A stretch of 64,000 bases of DNA from Brachynemurus nebulosus (taxonomy: Eukaryota; Arthropoda; Insecta; Neuroptera; Myrmeleontidae): the NCBI GenBank assembly GCA_035578155.1, contig JAPWDM010000005.1, positions 17,606,877 to 17,670,876 on the forward strand. Reading direction: 5' to 3'. A model generated the notes under the pieces. The model saw nothing but the letters and a program-made list of their open reading frames with translations, searched no databases and was not told the origin of the DNA. Of this stretch, positions 33,336 to 45,415 are shown in pieces. Position 1 is the first letter of the stretch; every line of letters begins with the position of its first letter. Both the position numbers and the translations under genes were made by a program.

Positions 33336-35486
33336 TTACTAATAGGCCATCAATACACTACCGTCTAAACGATTGCCTATATAGGGGGCCGTATAGGCAA
33401 CAAACATAAGACTGTTGCATGAGGCATTGTCTAACTTGTACAGTTGTATGTTTATTTATCCAAAAATGAATATCTCTTTAAATAATTATTTCAGTGTAAA
33501 AATAATTTTTAATATTTTATTATTTCAATAATATTGAACCGTAATGTTAGTTTGATAATTAATTAATATATTTATACAGTAAATAAACAATATGGAAAAT
33601 TTTCAATTATTCATTGTTTAATACTGCGGATTTAATTAATAATATATTTACAAAAATGTAAAATATTAATAAAAACATTAGCTTACATTATAAAAATATG
33701 AAAAATGACTAAGAGCCACCGGGTATTTCATTCAAACGGTTTTCTACAATCTGTAATTTTGTACAAAGGTAATTTGTGAACATCATAAATTATGGCAGCA
33801 ATCTAAATAAGGCAGGTACCTAATGAAATTTGTTATTTGCAAATGTTACAACAGAAGAGATTCACTTATGTTTTCTTATAAGACGTTCTACGAGGAAAAA
33901 TAACTGAATCTTTTTCTAATAATAGCCATTTTTATTGAAACGATGATATTTTTTGGAAATTTTGAACTTTTATGAGATCAGGCTTGTTCAGCTATGTTCA
34001 GCTAATTTTAAGTTATGGTCCATTTCACTTAAATTTAACCATGATTCATCACTTATGAATTTAAATAATTTCCGTTTTCTTGGCTTTATCTCTTTCATTA
34101 TTGCACTTATGTAAATTTTAAATTTGCAGTTTGTTTTCTAGAAAAGAATAGAAGATTGATTTGTTTCGAATATAAGAATTATTTAATTTTTTAACAATGA
34201 TTCATGGTCAGTTGGATTTGAAATGGGGTATACCAACATATGTTTCAGATGTATGCAAAGATCTTCAAATGAAACAACCGGTACAAAATTGTTTGAATAC
34301 AGTGCACGCTAGTTCTTGTTTTATAATTGCGTACTGGAGAAGCAAACAGTTTGAAACCAGAAAATTAGTACATATCAGTTCGGAAGGATGAGTTATTAAT
34401 TATTTTTTAATTTTTTATTTTTAATTAGTTACTAATAATGTTTTTTTTCTACATACACCTATTTCCTAAAAAAACTTTGTTAATTATTTGGGATAGATAT
34501 TTTTTTTTTTTTTTTTGGAAAAGAGCATTTTACGGTTTATAATCCATTTTAACTACCTAGTTTTCATTTTCTATTTTAAACATGTCCTGTAAAATTATTT
34601 CCCATTTTATGAAAGCCATTTTCCATTTTTTCAATTTTTATTTTGAATAAATTCTATGAATCATTTCACCGAATTCTGCATTATATTTTAGTGATCGAAG
34701 AAAGAGGTCCAAATCGGGGCCCGTATACACGCAATTCTTTTAAAAATTGTAACGTGATATTCTTTTGCACATTTAATCGCTGGCCCCTTGTTCACAACTT
34801 CTTGAGTTACAAAAAAGAATTTATAAAATTTCTACAAGAATTCGCCATATCATATTAGTCAATCAGAAACTTCTACGTCTAATTAAAAATACGTAGCAGT
34901 CGACATAATCACTGCATTATTTCAGAGCCTCTCAAAATATGTGTCATAAATATTTTAATTTCAATGTTTAATAAACAAAATAACAGGTATGGTGTTGAAA
35001 TATTTGAAATAATAATTAGGTATTTCTAAAAATTTTGTATCATCAGCACAGCATATATCCGACTGATTAGAAAGGATAGAAGTTATATTCGAACATATTA
35101 TAATTTGAATTATAACCCCTCTAAATATTCAGACATTTTTTAACCTATACCAAACATTACTATATTATGTAGGTTATACATGTAGGTACAATAGTGTCAA
35201 AGCATATAGACAATGGCAAAGTATTAAGTCGATTCATATTGTTATTGGACATCCTGGTATCCTGGTGTCATGATATCCTGTATACACATAGTCTCCTAAT
35301 AGTGTCCCAACAGTATCATTGTCAAATGGAAATGACGCTTAAAGTTCAGATTGCTAAACGTGGTTTATTGATAGCCTAGCATACCAACTCATCTATCCGA
35401 TTAAACTCTACGATAAATTGATTATCACATACCTACTCACTCATCGGATCTGTGATGTTGAGCATCAGGACCACCAGAACAACAAA
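33336..35486. other. AT-rich non-coding stretch
   Basis: No gene is supported. Plus-strand frames of 61-71 codons at 34197-34391, 34643-34858 and 35194-35379 do not join into a plausible coding series and have no domain I recognise. Confidence 0.45.
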
Positions 35487-35899
35487 TGAAGGGCACAGGG
35501 GAAAAACGATCATAGTCACAAAAAGTAAAAAATGCCAAAATTCATGCTGTTATGTTGGCAGTATGCAGAATATTGACCCCGTGCTAATATTACACGTTAA
35601 AATCAAATATAGTCCGTGATATGCAGGGGAAGCACAAATTTTTTTGCTGAAAAATGCGCATATGATTCAATGTCAAATTTCGCGAAAACGGCTAGCCGTT
35701 TATTTTCTGCTGACATGGCGTCTTCTAGCTTACTATATTAATAATAACCACCGAAAGTTTGAACCAGATCCTATGCGTGGTTTTCAGGCAAAAAATTTTT
35801 ATGTTGAAAAATGCGCGATTCACACTTTAAAGTTTAAAAACGCTCCCCTGAAAAATTTACTTTTTGTGACTATGATCGTTTTTCCCCTGTACCCTTCAA
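35487..35899. mobile_element. 413-bp TIR element with about 42-bp terminal repeats
   Basis: The left terminus GAAGGGCACAGGGGAAAAAC, continuing through GATCATAGTCACAAAAAGTAAA, is matched in inverse orientation at 35858-35899 (TTTACTTTTTGTGACTATGA, then TCGTTTTTCCCCTGTACCCTTC) with about one mismatch. AAAT lies outside both ends and could be a short target-site duplication. Inside, TGAAAAATGCGC occurs twice (about 35647 and 35808). The window's longest open frame (125 codons, 35644-36021) starts inside it and runs out of its right end. It has no recognisable domain and is treated as fortuitous. Confidence 0.8.
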
Positions 35900-36427
35900 A
35901 TTACAAACTTTCAATATTTAATTGTTGTATGTGTGCAATGCGTTACAAAATTATGTACACCGAAATGAAAATATCCAAATTTAGAGTACACGATTATCCA
36001 GGTATATTTGCTGTATCATAATTTCTTAGCAAAGCCAGTGAAATAAAGTGGCATGCTGGAGGATCTCCGTACATATTCTTACTATCAAAGCCGACCAGAC
36101 CGGACGCGGGGCCCAGTAGTGAGTTAACTTGCGGGGCCTTGAAATAAATTTCATACAACTATATAACAATTTATTACATTTTACTACTTTTACATGTAGT
36201 CAGAATTAGGATAACCTACATGGGAATGGTTTGGCAATTCTGAACTGATGGTAGATCCCTTGGGACTGCAATTGTTCAGCAAAGTTACCGACATATACAA
36301 AATTTCAGTTGAAAATAAACTCTTTGAACGAAATGTACGGTTGCTCTCGTTTATTTATATTCTCAAGTTACAACTGTAATGGAAAAACGCATATTTATAT
36401 GTGATTTCGCAAATCTTTGGTCCACTG
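35900..36427. other. Non-coding stretch
   Basis: A short GC-rich segment (GACCGGACGCGGGGCCCAGT near 36093) stands out and may be a fragment of a hAT-type element end. No partner was found. Confidence 0.35.
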
Positions 36428-36592
36428 TAACTTTACTACTTTTGGAATCGAACTACTGCGACCTTACTTCTCTTGGAACAGCAGAATTACTGTGATCTTA
36501 CTACTCTAGGTACAGAATCGCTGTCACCTTGCTACTTTTGGCATAGAATCAATGGAGCCTTACTACTTTTGGCATAGAGCCTTGGTGGATAA
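36428..36592 (+). repeat. Minisatellite, 31-34 bp period, 5 units
   Basis: The unit (A)CCTTACTACTTTTGG followed by (A/C)ATAGAATC and (G)CTGTG recurs at about 36430, 36461, 36495, 36526 and 36557. The last two units are nearest each other in sequence (TTGGCATAGA). The array sits in otherwise unremarkable AT-rich DNA and does not keep an open frame. Confidence 0.75.
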
Positions 36593-38864
36593 AATTACCG
36601 AACAAGTAAATCAATTGTGAGATTGTGACTAATTGTAGGTCCGAAGTAATATTTTATTATATTCAGTCTTCAAAAATTTCTGTAGATATGACGGTAATAG
36701 TTTAATTGTTAGGTTAATATAGTTAATATATTTTTTAGAATAATTACAAAATTTGGATACAGTTCAAACAGACGATATCTTTAAATAAATGTTGCAGTAC
36801 ATATTTCTAAAAGTGTGATTTTGGAACGTAAAATAGAAGTTTTTTTTGTCAGGATCGTAATAATCGTCATATAAAATTTGTCGAAAAAGCATTATAAAGC
36901 CATTAAAGAAATACGATCTTCTAATTTGCGATCTGAATCCTTTCCTCTTCTAAGCAGTTTTCTACTTGCCTGAATAAAAAAAATTTAAGTAAACTGAATA
37001 CTTTACGCATCTGACCTCTAGACAAGAACGGATACAGGGGAGTGGTAATGGGGGTCATGACTCCCTCCCCCTGAACAAAGATTAACTCAAATTTTATCTT
37101 AGTATAACTGAAAACATTCTAAAGTTAACTAAGGGCTTCTGTTGGATCAGTCACGTTTATCAACGGAATTAGGTCATTTTGATAGCAAAAATGAAAAGTT
37201 TACACCTACATTACAAATTACCCTAGCACAAATCACTCTACAGTGTAGTGGTCCAATTTTCAAAAAACACGGAGAAAATTCAAAAAAATTAGTTTGCGTA
37301 CAACAAAGAATGGTATAAAAGGGTTTTCAAGGTCGCTGATTATGAATTTGATATTATTATTTGAAAAATTCCAAACGGCGGATCCAAAATGGCGGACAAA
37401 AATTAAAAATTAGTTTTATTTAAACAAAAAATGGTATATAAAGGTTTAGGTCACTGATTATGAATATGGAGTGAGAAAAGAAAAAACTGAAATTGGTGAA
37501 AAAAACGAATGGGCACATTAGGGCAAGAATTTTGTTTTCTAAAATAATCTATATACTTCATACTTTGTTGCCAAAAAACGCAAGCCATCAAACTCGATCA
37601 AACTCATAACTATTTTTTTTATAAACAAACACATTTTCAATGCAATATTTCTCTGTAATAAGTATACCCTATAGGAATAGGTATTAAATTACGCTTTCCC
37701 ACATATGCATAATGATTACTCACCTTCATTTTCAACTTCCATCACATTTGATTTCAAAAACAGACGCGTAAACAAACGTTATTAATGAACAGCGATAAGA
37801 TGCGTACGAGACCGGTGCTCCGCTGGCTGTGTTTCACCTTCTCTAATATGGTAATGCAGACGGTATAATGGACTGTGGGACACTCCCATAAAACTTGATT
37901 TGAGAATAATAAAAATTTCTAATTTGATGACGTCACCTAGTTTATTAAAATTTTTCAGTGTCTTAACAATGAAATGACAGAATGATGAAACTGAAAAATA
38001 ATTATTGGTTTTCAAAGTCTTTTTTAATGCTAACTTAGGTACATTTTTTAATATTTACCTACAATATCAAAAAAATCATTATGAAGCCTTTAGTAAAATG
38101 TGATCTCCCCCTAATTTGAGAATTGAATCCGTCCCTGCTTTCAAAGGCGTATTTATTTTAATCTGTTAAACAATGACTTATATAGAAACAAAACAGTAAG
38201 AGGACCAAAATTACTTAATTTCTAATCAATGAACCGTTCTTGAACTATTCCGTTCGTGCAGCACAACATAAACTTTCAAACAAAATGTTAAATATTAGAC
38301 TGGAAAGTTGGGAAAATCTCAAACATTTTCCTACCATTTACCAATAATAATTTGACTTGGTGAAAATAAAATTACTAGATATACAATTTAATCACAATAT
38401 AGTTTCAAAAGTTTCGCACCATTTTATAATATATACTGGAAATTATATAGTATCGAGTAGTGAGTTCGACTACATTCCATTCGTTCATTTAAACCGGTAC
38501 GAGAACTGAACTAATAATCGACGAATAAGTGGAACGTGCTACATAAACTTAATATATTATTAATTTATATGAAACAAGTGAATTATTCGATTAAATACAA
38601 GTTGTGTGTGGAGCACAGATATATATGTAGGTGGATTAAATCGTGCATATGAATAGACGTGGGATATGTATGTGTTTTAAACAGTAAATGTGTTTTGTTG
38701 GAAATGATTAAATACTTTCTTGATAAATTTGATCTAATTAATCATATACGAAACACAGTATATGTATGAAGCTGTGTACGTGTTTTATGATTGCATATCG
38801 GCATTAAATGTATGCGCAAATAAAACCGCAAGGGAATATGATTACCTATTTAACGATGTTGAGC
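36593..38864. other. Non-coding stretch with two inverted relatives of the 22.2-22.45 kb repeat
   Basis: Positions 37170-37230 and 37893-37996 match the 22.2-22.45 kb repeat on the opposite strand. ATGGCGGA and AACGGCGGATCC strings near 37375 lie in a repetitive-looking, A-rich context. A 77-codon minus frame at 37782-38015 overlaps the repeat and is not a gene. Nothing else is supported. Confidence 0.45.
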
Positions 38865-38945
38865 CCGTACAGTCTGATTTTTGTGTTCAAAGAAATTCTG
38901 CTGTTTTTTGAAAAATTTTTTTTTGTACTGGTTTGCGATTTTGTA
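38865..38945 (+). repeat. Dispersed repeat fragment (partner at 56.2 kb)
   Basis: GTTGAG, CCCGTACAGTCTGATTTTTG and ACGATTTTGTA-like sequence match 56222-56312 (TTGAGTTCGTACAGTCCGAT and onward) in the same orientation over about 80 bases. Family unknown. Confidence 0.4.
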
Positions 38946-39620
38946 TTAGGTCGGTAGGAAAATAACGACCGTTTTATGTTATTTATTCCGAGAAAAGTAA
39001 CAAACTTAAATATTTCTTTTTATACATATACATACTTTATACCACTTTAAAGTGTTGATTGTGCTCTATGTTTCTGTGTTATTGGTTTTGTTTTTACTAA
39101 AATTAAACAAATCAAAACCAACTGCGGGGAAATTACAATGATAAGGAACAAAAGTTAAAAAATGACGACAAGCCCGCAAAAACAAGTGATAAAAAGAATC
39201 ACCACATAAAATTCAAAAACAAAGAAATAAAATTAAAAAATCAATAAAGAATCAATAAAGGTTAAGTTTGACTAGTTTCGATCGTATTAACAGTCATTTT
39301 CAAAAACAGCAGACCCTAAATCGGAGTCAGAAAACGTAACATTTAAAAAAACGTTTTGAAATTGTCAAAGGTAAAACTTTTTGTATATGGTGTGAAAGAC
39401 AAAAAATATCCACATCGTTGCGAGATTCTATGGTTAATTAAACTTAGAATTAAATTACACTTTAACTTTTTAAATTTTAAAATTTTTAGAGAGGTTTTAA
39501 CATAAAGAGAATACGAAAATACCACGCCTAAACATCAGACAAAGAAAATATCTGAAAAACAATGAATTGATAAATTTATAGGATACATTTTAAATAAATG
39601 CGAAAAAACGTTGAACAATA
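38946..39620. other. AT-rich non-coding stretch
   Basis: Nothing recognisable. A tandem echo, AATCAATAAAG, occurs twice near 39240-39257. Confidence 0.4.
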
Positions 39621-39709
39621 AAAGAAAAAAATCACAGTTTGAAATCAAATATCACAAAATAACATATTTGATATTTGATATTTGATTTCAAACTGTGATT
39701 TTTTTCTTT
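39621..39709. repeat. Perfect hairpin, 34-bp arms
   Basis: Positions 39621-39654 (AAAGAAAAAAATCACAGTTT and onward) are an exact reverse complement of 39676-39709. The spacer is 21 bases and contains an extra TTTGATAT. It is followed by a T-rich run. It is similar in style to the perfect hairpin at 31.8 kb but unrelated in sequence. Confidence 0.93.
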
Positions 39710-41191
39710 TTTTTTTTTAAGCAGTGATCGAACTTGGGCAATTCGGGTGCTATCGAAATAATCAACAAGATTTGTTTACTTTTCTAATTTTAACAAATTT
39801 TAAAAGAAGCAATTTTATTGGAACTAGGATTTTACGCGGTGACGTCATCAAGTCAAATGTTTTAATCTTCTTTAAATTGACATTCTTCTAGCAGATGGAA
39901 TGTCGATTATTTCGAAGGTCCAAACATTTCATATTAACTATCAGAATGAGCAAATTTCTCCTAAAACAAAAAATATATATTAATAAATATTAAAACGACC
40001 ACATCCTACGACCTATCATTTATCAACAAAAAGCTTTTATACCTTTTTTCCACATTCAACAATACCGACATTTACCATAGGTGTTTCTCCAAACATATTT
40101 ATCTATATGCGCTGCATTATTCGCATTCCTTTCATCGAATATCTCAATATTCGATATAATAAAAATATTAAACAACTTCCCCACATACTCACCAGCGGCG
40201 CTGTATTCACAACTTCCTAGAGCAGTACCCACTAGTCGATTATTTCGTGGTATATACATATATACACACTTCAATAGAGAGCAGATAGTTTGAAGTTAAT
40301 ACGAGACGGGAAGATTGTGAAGTACTCACAGCAACACAGCAAAACATTATCGGAATTCATTAATGATGAAATTAATGACAGCAAAAACAAAAGTTATGGA
40401 AATACGCTTCGACGCTTCGAAGCTACGTTCGTACATCTTCAATATAATGACTAGACGATCGAGAATATCTTCGACATTATGTAAAGAAACTATATATGCA
40501 AATTTCAATACTTAAATATTTATCAAATATTTTCATGGATAATGAATATACCGTACAAGTTTTCCGTGAAAATATCGTTACTGTTTATTTAGTTTTCCTG
40601 TATATGAGGTTTCTCAAAATATTTCTCACACTCAGGAATAAATAGCTTTTCATAGATTTTCTATTTTATAGTTGAGATACAACCTTTTTCAACCAAACAC
40701 TATAAATTATTCTCATTCTTTGTTTGATTAAAGTTTCAACCAGTGCTTTAAACATAATAATTACAATAATTTTAGAAATTGTGATACATTTTACAAAATC
40801 TGCTTTTATTTCAACCTAAATTTCTGAGTATGCTGTCAAGGCGATCTTTAACTGGTATTACTGTACAGAGGGTTTTTCTGTAATTTCCGTTTAGAGTTCC
40901 AGGTGAATATGGCAGTAGTTCTTGAATAAGATCACAGCTGTGACAAACGTTACGTTTTTTAATAGAAAAAATTATCGCATTTCGTAATTCTCATATTTTG
41001 TTTAAATAAAGAACCTTTATTTTTCAACCACTTAGATCATAAGTTCGCGTTTGCATAGTAGGTAACTTGACGTGTAAACAGCATTTACCATTCTATTTCC
41101 TGGTTATTATAGTTACAAGGAATAACAGGTCAAAAAAGTTACTTAAAAGTCGGAAATAGTTATTTATTTATAAATACATACTTATTCTTTT
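39710..41191. other. Non-coding stretch
   Basis: GCGGTGACGTCATCAAGTCA at about 39836 is a reverse-strand relative of the GATGACGTCACC string seen at 22.4 and 37.9 kb. GATCGAACTTGGGC near 39727 resembles a degenerate reverse-strand pol III B box beside a T-run. The overlapping 70-codon frames at 40056-40293 on both strands are not convincing. Confidence 0.4.
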
Positions 41192-41910
41192 TTATTAACT
41201 TCCCATAGGAAGTTACTGTAATGGGTACGATTTTACGAATCGCTAATTTTGACATATCTCCACGTTTTAAGGTCACTAGAATCCGAATCCATCGTTTTTA
41301 GCGTGATGTCTCTGCGTGCGTTCGTTAGTGCGTTCGTTCGTTCGTTCGTTCGTGAATTTTTTTTCGTCTCGCATATCTCGAGAACAAATGATGATATCAA
41401 CTCCGGACTAATTTCATTAGATGCGTAATCAAAAGGTGAAGACCGGATAAAGTTTTCAGCAAATTCGGATTAGCGGTTTGTTTTTTGTGGTAAAAAAAAC
41501 AGAATTAACTTTATTAAGATAACATAGATTATATGGATTTTGTACCATAACATTATTATATAATGGCCTAAGAACCTTCCTTGATGTAAAAAACGCCAGT
41601 ATATTATTATAAAATTAAAAAAAAAAAAATAAATAAAAACGATATAAGAAACTGTTTTTGAAATATATTTTGTTTCGCATGTCTTGAGAACAAATAATGT
41701 TATCATTTGTTTGATAAGGGTGGAGCCCCCACCCTTAGGTACAGAAGGCGAAGCCCCCGGTATGGTGCAAGGGGCAAAGCTTCTATCGGGGGCCCAGGGG
41801 AGAAGTTGCCTGAAATGGAAAAAGAATTATTTATGTACAGTAGTATCTAGTCTTTAAGGACACCCAATGGGAAGTTGACAGTGTGGGTAGACCTGTCCCC
41901 CAAATTTTTA
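41192..41910 (+). mobile_element. GGAAGTT repeat family F2, long copy (about 720 bp)
   Basis: Both ends and the GC-rich core match 24774-25191. This copy has about 300 extra bases (41399-41702) between two versions of TCTCGAGAACAAATGATGAT / TCTTGAGAACAAATAATGTT, where the short copy has just one. The simplest reading is that the short copy lost the interval by recombination or slippage between these direct repeats. No transposase is recognised. Confidence 0.82.
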
Positions 41911-42699
41911 AAATTACATTTTCAATAATCTTTATTAATTTTTTTCATTTCAATTATTTTGTGTTATTTTTATTTCAATTATTTTTTTTTTTTTGCATTC
42001 GACTGGTAAGTTTATTTCTGTAGTCATGGCTGCTCAAGAATCCTCTACTTTCAATCTCGGATTTCAAACTGTATCACAGGCCACAAAAAGGACACTTGAG
42101 ATCATTCTTTTATCAGACTGAAATGGAAAGTACGATTCCATAGAAAGAACCATTTCTTCTGTTATACGAGCAATGTAATTTAAAGTTATAAAAATTCACA
42201 GAAGAATGTCGGTCCTATCAAATTGCTTAGAACAGGCATAACCTTTAACCTCAAGGCAAAATGATTTTGTTGATCGGATCTGGTCCGAATAGAAATTTTT
42301 GCGACCCACAGTTGGACCGCAGACTGGAGTTCCACTGTGTGCATATATATCTATTATTCTATCTAAACGACCATCCCAAAAGATCGTAGATCAAAATCCT
42401 TTATCGAACTATCACAACAGGAACGATCCTATAAAATGAATCTGTTTCTCCTATACCATCACAGAAATGCAATTTAAATTTGGTTCTATCAAATTGCTTA
42501 AAAATTATCGAAATTTTTTCTAAACTTAAGGCGAATTAATTTTGTGAATTTTCATTTACAACAAATATATTTACACAGACGACCAGAAACAATCTCCATC
42601 TATCTCTACCTACTGTGCCCGCTGTCACCATTTGTATCTACACAAACATGCGAATGTGTTTGTGTAATATGGTGATGTATGACTGGGCACTAGGTACCT

Positions 42700-42702
<3 letters not shown>
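41911..42702. other. Non-coding stretch
   Basis: No gene is supported. The near-repeat TCTATCAAATTGCTTA occurs twice (about 42217 as CCTATCAAATTGCTTA, and 42486), with similar neighbours. This suggests a diverged tandem duplication of roughly 270 bases. Confidence 0.4.

Positions 42703-42772
<70 letters not shown>
42703..42772. repeat. (AT)n microsatellite, about 70 bp
   Basis: An uninterrupted AT run. Confidence 0.97.
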
Positions 42773-42775
<3 letters not shown>

Positions 42776-43569
42776 ATATACTATCATGGTCGCCCTATTT
42801 AAGTAACAACCAACAATTAAAAATAAATTTATTTATTTTAAGAAAGATATCCCCTTATTTTGAGAATTTTTTTGTTCAATAGAATTTTTACACTTAAATA
42901 CGGCACACTTTATATTTTTTTCTGTTTAAACTTCACGAGTTTATTGAAAAAAACAATGAATCTAAGATCGATGTGACCCTTATGACGAACAATAACAGAC
43001 TAAATCAGAGGCGGGGTAAATTGCTGCTCATTGCAACTTACGAACGACAGATTTTTATATGTAGACTTCTTCTATAATATTCTGTGTATATTTAGATTAA
43101 CGTCACCAACCAAAGTCTGTCACACCCTGTAGTTGACACACAAAGCAGGAAATTATGCATATAGCAGCCATGTGCATGTACCAATCACATCATATCAAAT
43201 AATTCGATCGCATTACCAGCAATATATTGAAACAATACAAATTCCTTTAGTCATTTATTATCTGATAATAAAACCACCGATAACGGTACAGTCGAGCACG
43301 GTGCGGGGATACGTGGTGGTGCTCGGTGCCACCGGTGCCACCAGTGACTGACGAACCATACGAGAACATTTACAGCGTGCTATAGCTAGGAGTTGGTACA
43401 TCATATATAGGAGCGTTGAAAAGGGGCGGATTTAACAATTCGGAACCGCACAATAACGGATGAAACATTATGAATGTTATATCTTCCGACTAAAATAAAC
43501 TATAAACATTAAACTAAGTCAGTGTAACACGTTCATATCTATAGAACATTGGGAAAGAGAGCGACGGAC
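42773..43569. other. Non-coding stretch with GC-richer patch
   Basis: The part near 43290-43400 (GTCGAGCACGGTGCGGGGAT, then GGTGCCACCGGTGCCACC) is CG-rich for this window. It might be regulatory or repeat-derived. The 72-codon frame at 43133-43351 has no domain. Confidence 0.35.
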
Positions 43570-43593
43570 GGGGAACGGGGAAAGGGGAACGGG
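43570..43593 (+). other. G-quadruplex-type motif
   Basis: Four G-runs (4, 4, 4 and 3 Gs) are separated by the 3-base loops AAC, AAA and AAC, the canonical G3+N1-7 pattern. Such motifs are rare in DNA this AT-rich. The call is about sequence pattern only; a function is not implied. Confidence 0.8.
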
Positions 43594-44640
43594 ATGGATT
43601 TATTTTATATAATTCGGAACAATATATCAATTATAATCAAAAACCACAATTATAAATTTTGGCAAAAAATGATTTGAATTTATAAAATGTTTTTGGTTTT
43701 TGGAAATACCACTGTGGTGGATAACCACTGTTGTTTGTGATGCCAAAAAGGTCATGGTCATCCACAAAGTTTAGGGAAATATTTAATGAGGTGCCCACAT
43801 ATTTGTTTCAATGTGGTCTCCAGCAAAAATCACTCTCACCTTGAGGAATAGTGTCTAAAGTATAGAGATGTAAATGCCAAAGCCAAAACTAAGACCTTAG
43901 TGACCTTAGTCTTGATCTTTAGTCATGTAAAGTTCAACGTTGACCTCGATCTTGTTCTACAAAGTCAAGACTGATATTGCTCATTCATGCATTTTTAAAT
44001 TGTGCTGCAACGAATATTTTTGAGAAAATTTTGAGAATTTTAATAAATTATTAATTAACTAATCATGTGGCGTATACCCAGTGGGAGTCCCGATCGACAA
44101 TAGCTCAAGAACCATCCGACTTTTCTCAAAAGTTAGAGTTTTTGATATCTCTGAATTCCTTTCCTTCCCGTTTCTGTGCGTGTTTCGTATTTTTACTTTT
44201 AAGTCGACGCTACATTTTTCTTTTAATAAGTCAACCATCAAATCAGACAATACAAATGTATTTTTTATTAGGTACTTACTTTCGAAAATCTTCAGAAGCC
44301 TAAATACCAGTTTCCAGATTTCTTTCTTCATACAAACTTCGCCCGTTATTTTACCTCTTTAGGGGATGAATTTCCAAAAACGCTTATACAACTGAGTTTT
44401 GTTTATAAACAGAAGCCTAATCATCAAATTCCATATTTCAATTTTCGTCGAATTTCCATACAAATTTTCATCTCTCATCTTGAAAATCTTACTAAAATCT
44501 TTGTTACTGACGATAAAATCAGCAATTTTTTGAAATTTTCAAAGGTTGATTGTCTAGAAACTTGTCTTAAACAATGCAAACTTCCATTTCTCGTCAAAAA
44601 AATAAATAAATAAATAAAAACTAACAAACAAAAGGACAAT
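43594..44640. other. Non-coding stretch
   Basis: Three overlapping frames of 78-93 codons on both strands at 44059-44362 exclude one another, and none has a recognisable domain. Confidence 0.4.
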
Positions 44641-45415
44641 AGGCAAAACTATATAGGGAGCTGCCCCCTAGCGCCCTAGATTGAGACCGATGCCGATTGA
44701 TAGCCCTGGTCAAGTAGTCCAACTTTGTCAATGGGCACGTTCGTGGAGAACCTATCCTTCAAAAGTTATAGGGCGTCGAATGTATAAAAAGTCTGGACGT
44801 GGCCATCGCCAAACGGGATACTCTGTATAGGTACAAATGGGTTATGAGACATGTCGTGAGCCGGCCTCTCACTGTGTAAAACCACTTTCCTGGCAAGTAA
44901 CCTATTCTCGTTTTTTAACATGGGCTATGGCAGAAGACATACTGAGCGGCTTCAAACCTGTACATTGGGAGTATCCGAAGAGAAGTTTGGGAGCCCTGCC
45001 ATTAGCGATTTCTGGCAGACCCCTTGGTGGATTGTCGTAATAAGGTAGTTCGAAGTGCACCCTCCCGAAGAGGAACTCTAATGCCCGCTGCTGGTCAACA
45101 CACATCGTTTCCTTAAGAAATGGCCACGTGGAGTATGCGAAACCTACTGAAGGTCAGAACTTTGGAAGGCCAGGTTCTCCATACGTAAGATGGGTATATT
45201 TGTGACCTACAAAGAAGGGGTTTTCAGAAAATACATATTTCACCAATGGACGCTTAGGGGCAATTTTGCCCATTGGCCTTTAGAAGCCCTTAAGTTCTTT
45301 AATCGAACAACTGCAAAACTTGACATATTTAGAAGATTTCGACGGCTTCTCGTTCGAACATTTCTTCAACGGCCAAACGGTAGACACAGACTAAAGCCGG
45401 GAAACTCTTAAAATT
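44641..45415. other. GC-richer block of unknown nature
   Basis: Base composition is balanced for about 775 bases, with sharp edges, unlike the AT-rich flanks. Open frames of 67-73 codons occur on both strands (44837-45040 plus, 44902-45105 minus, 45190-45411 plus) but do not join and show no domain I know. It could be a decayed transposon coding region, a foreign insertion or an untranslated exon. A translated search on all frames would decide. Confidence 0.4.

Noticed and set aside
35644..36021. Longest open frame in the window, 125 codons, plus strand
   Set aside because: It starts inside a 413-bp TIR element and runs out across its right terminus. It has no recognisable domain, and its composition fits a chance frame.
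44059..44362. Overlapping 78-93 codon frames on both strands
   Set aside because: They are mutually exclusive frames over the same bases and none is recognisable.
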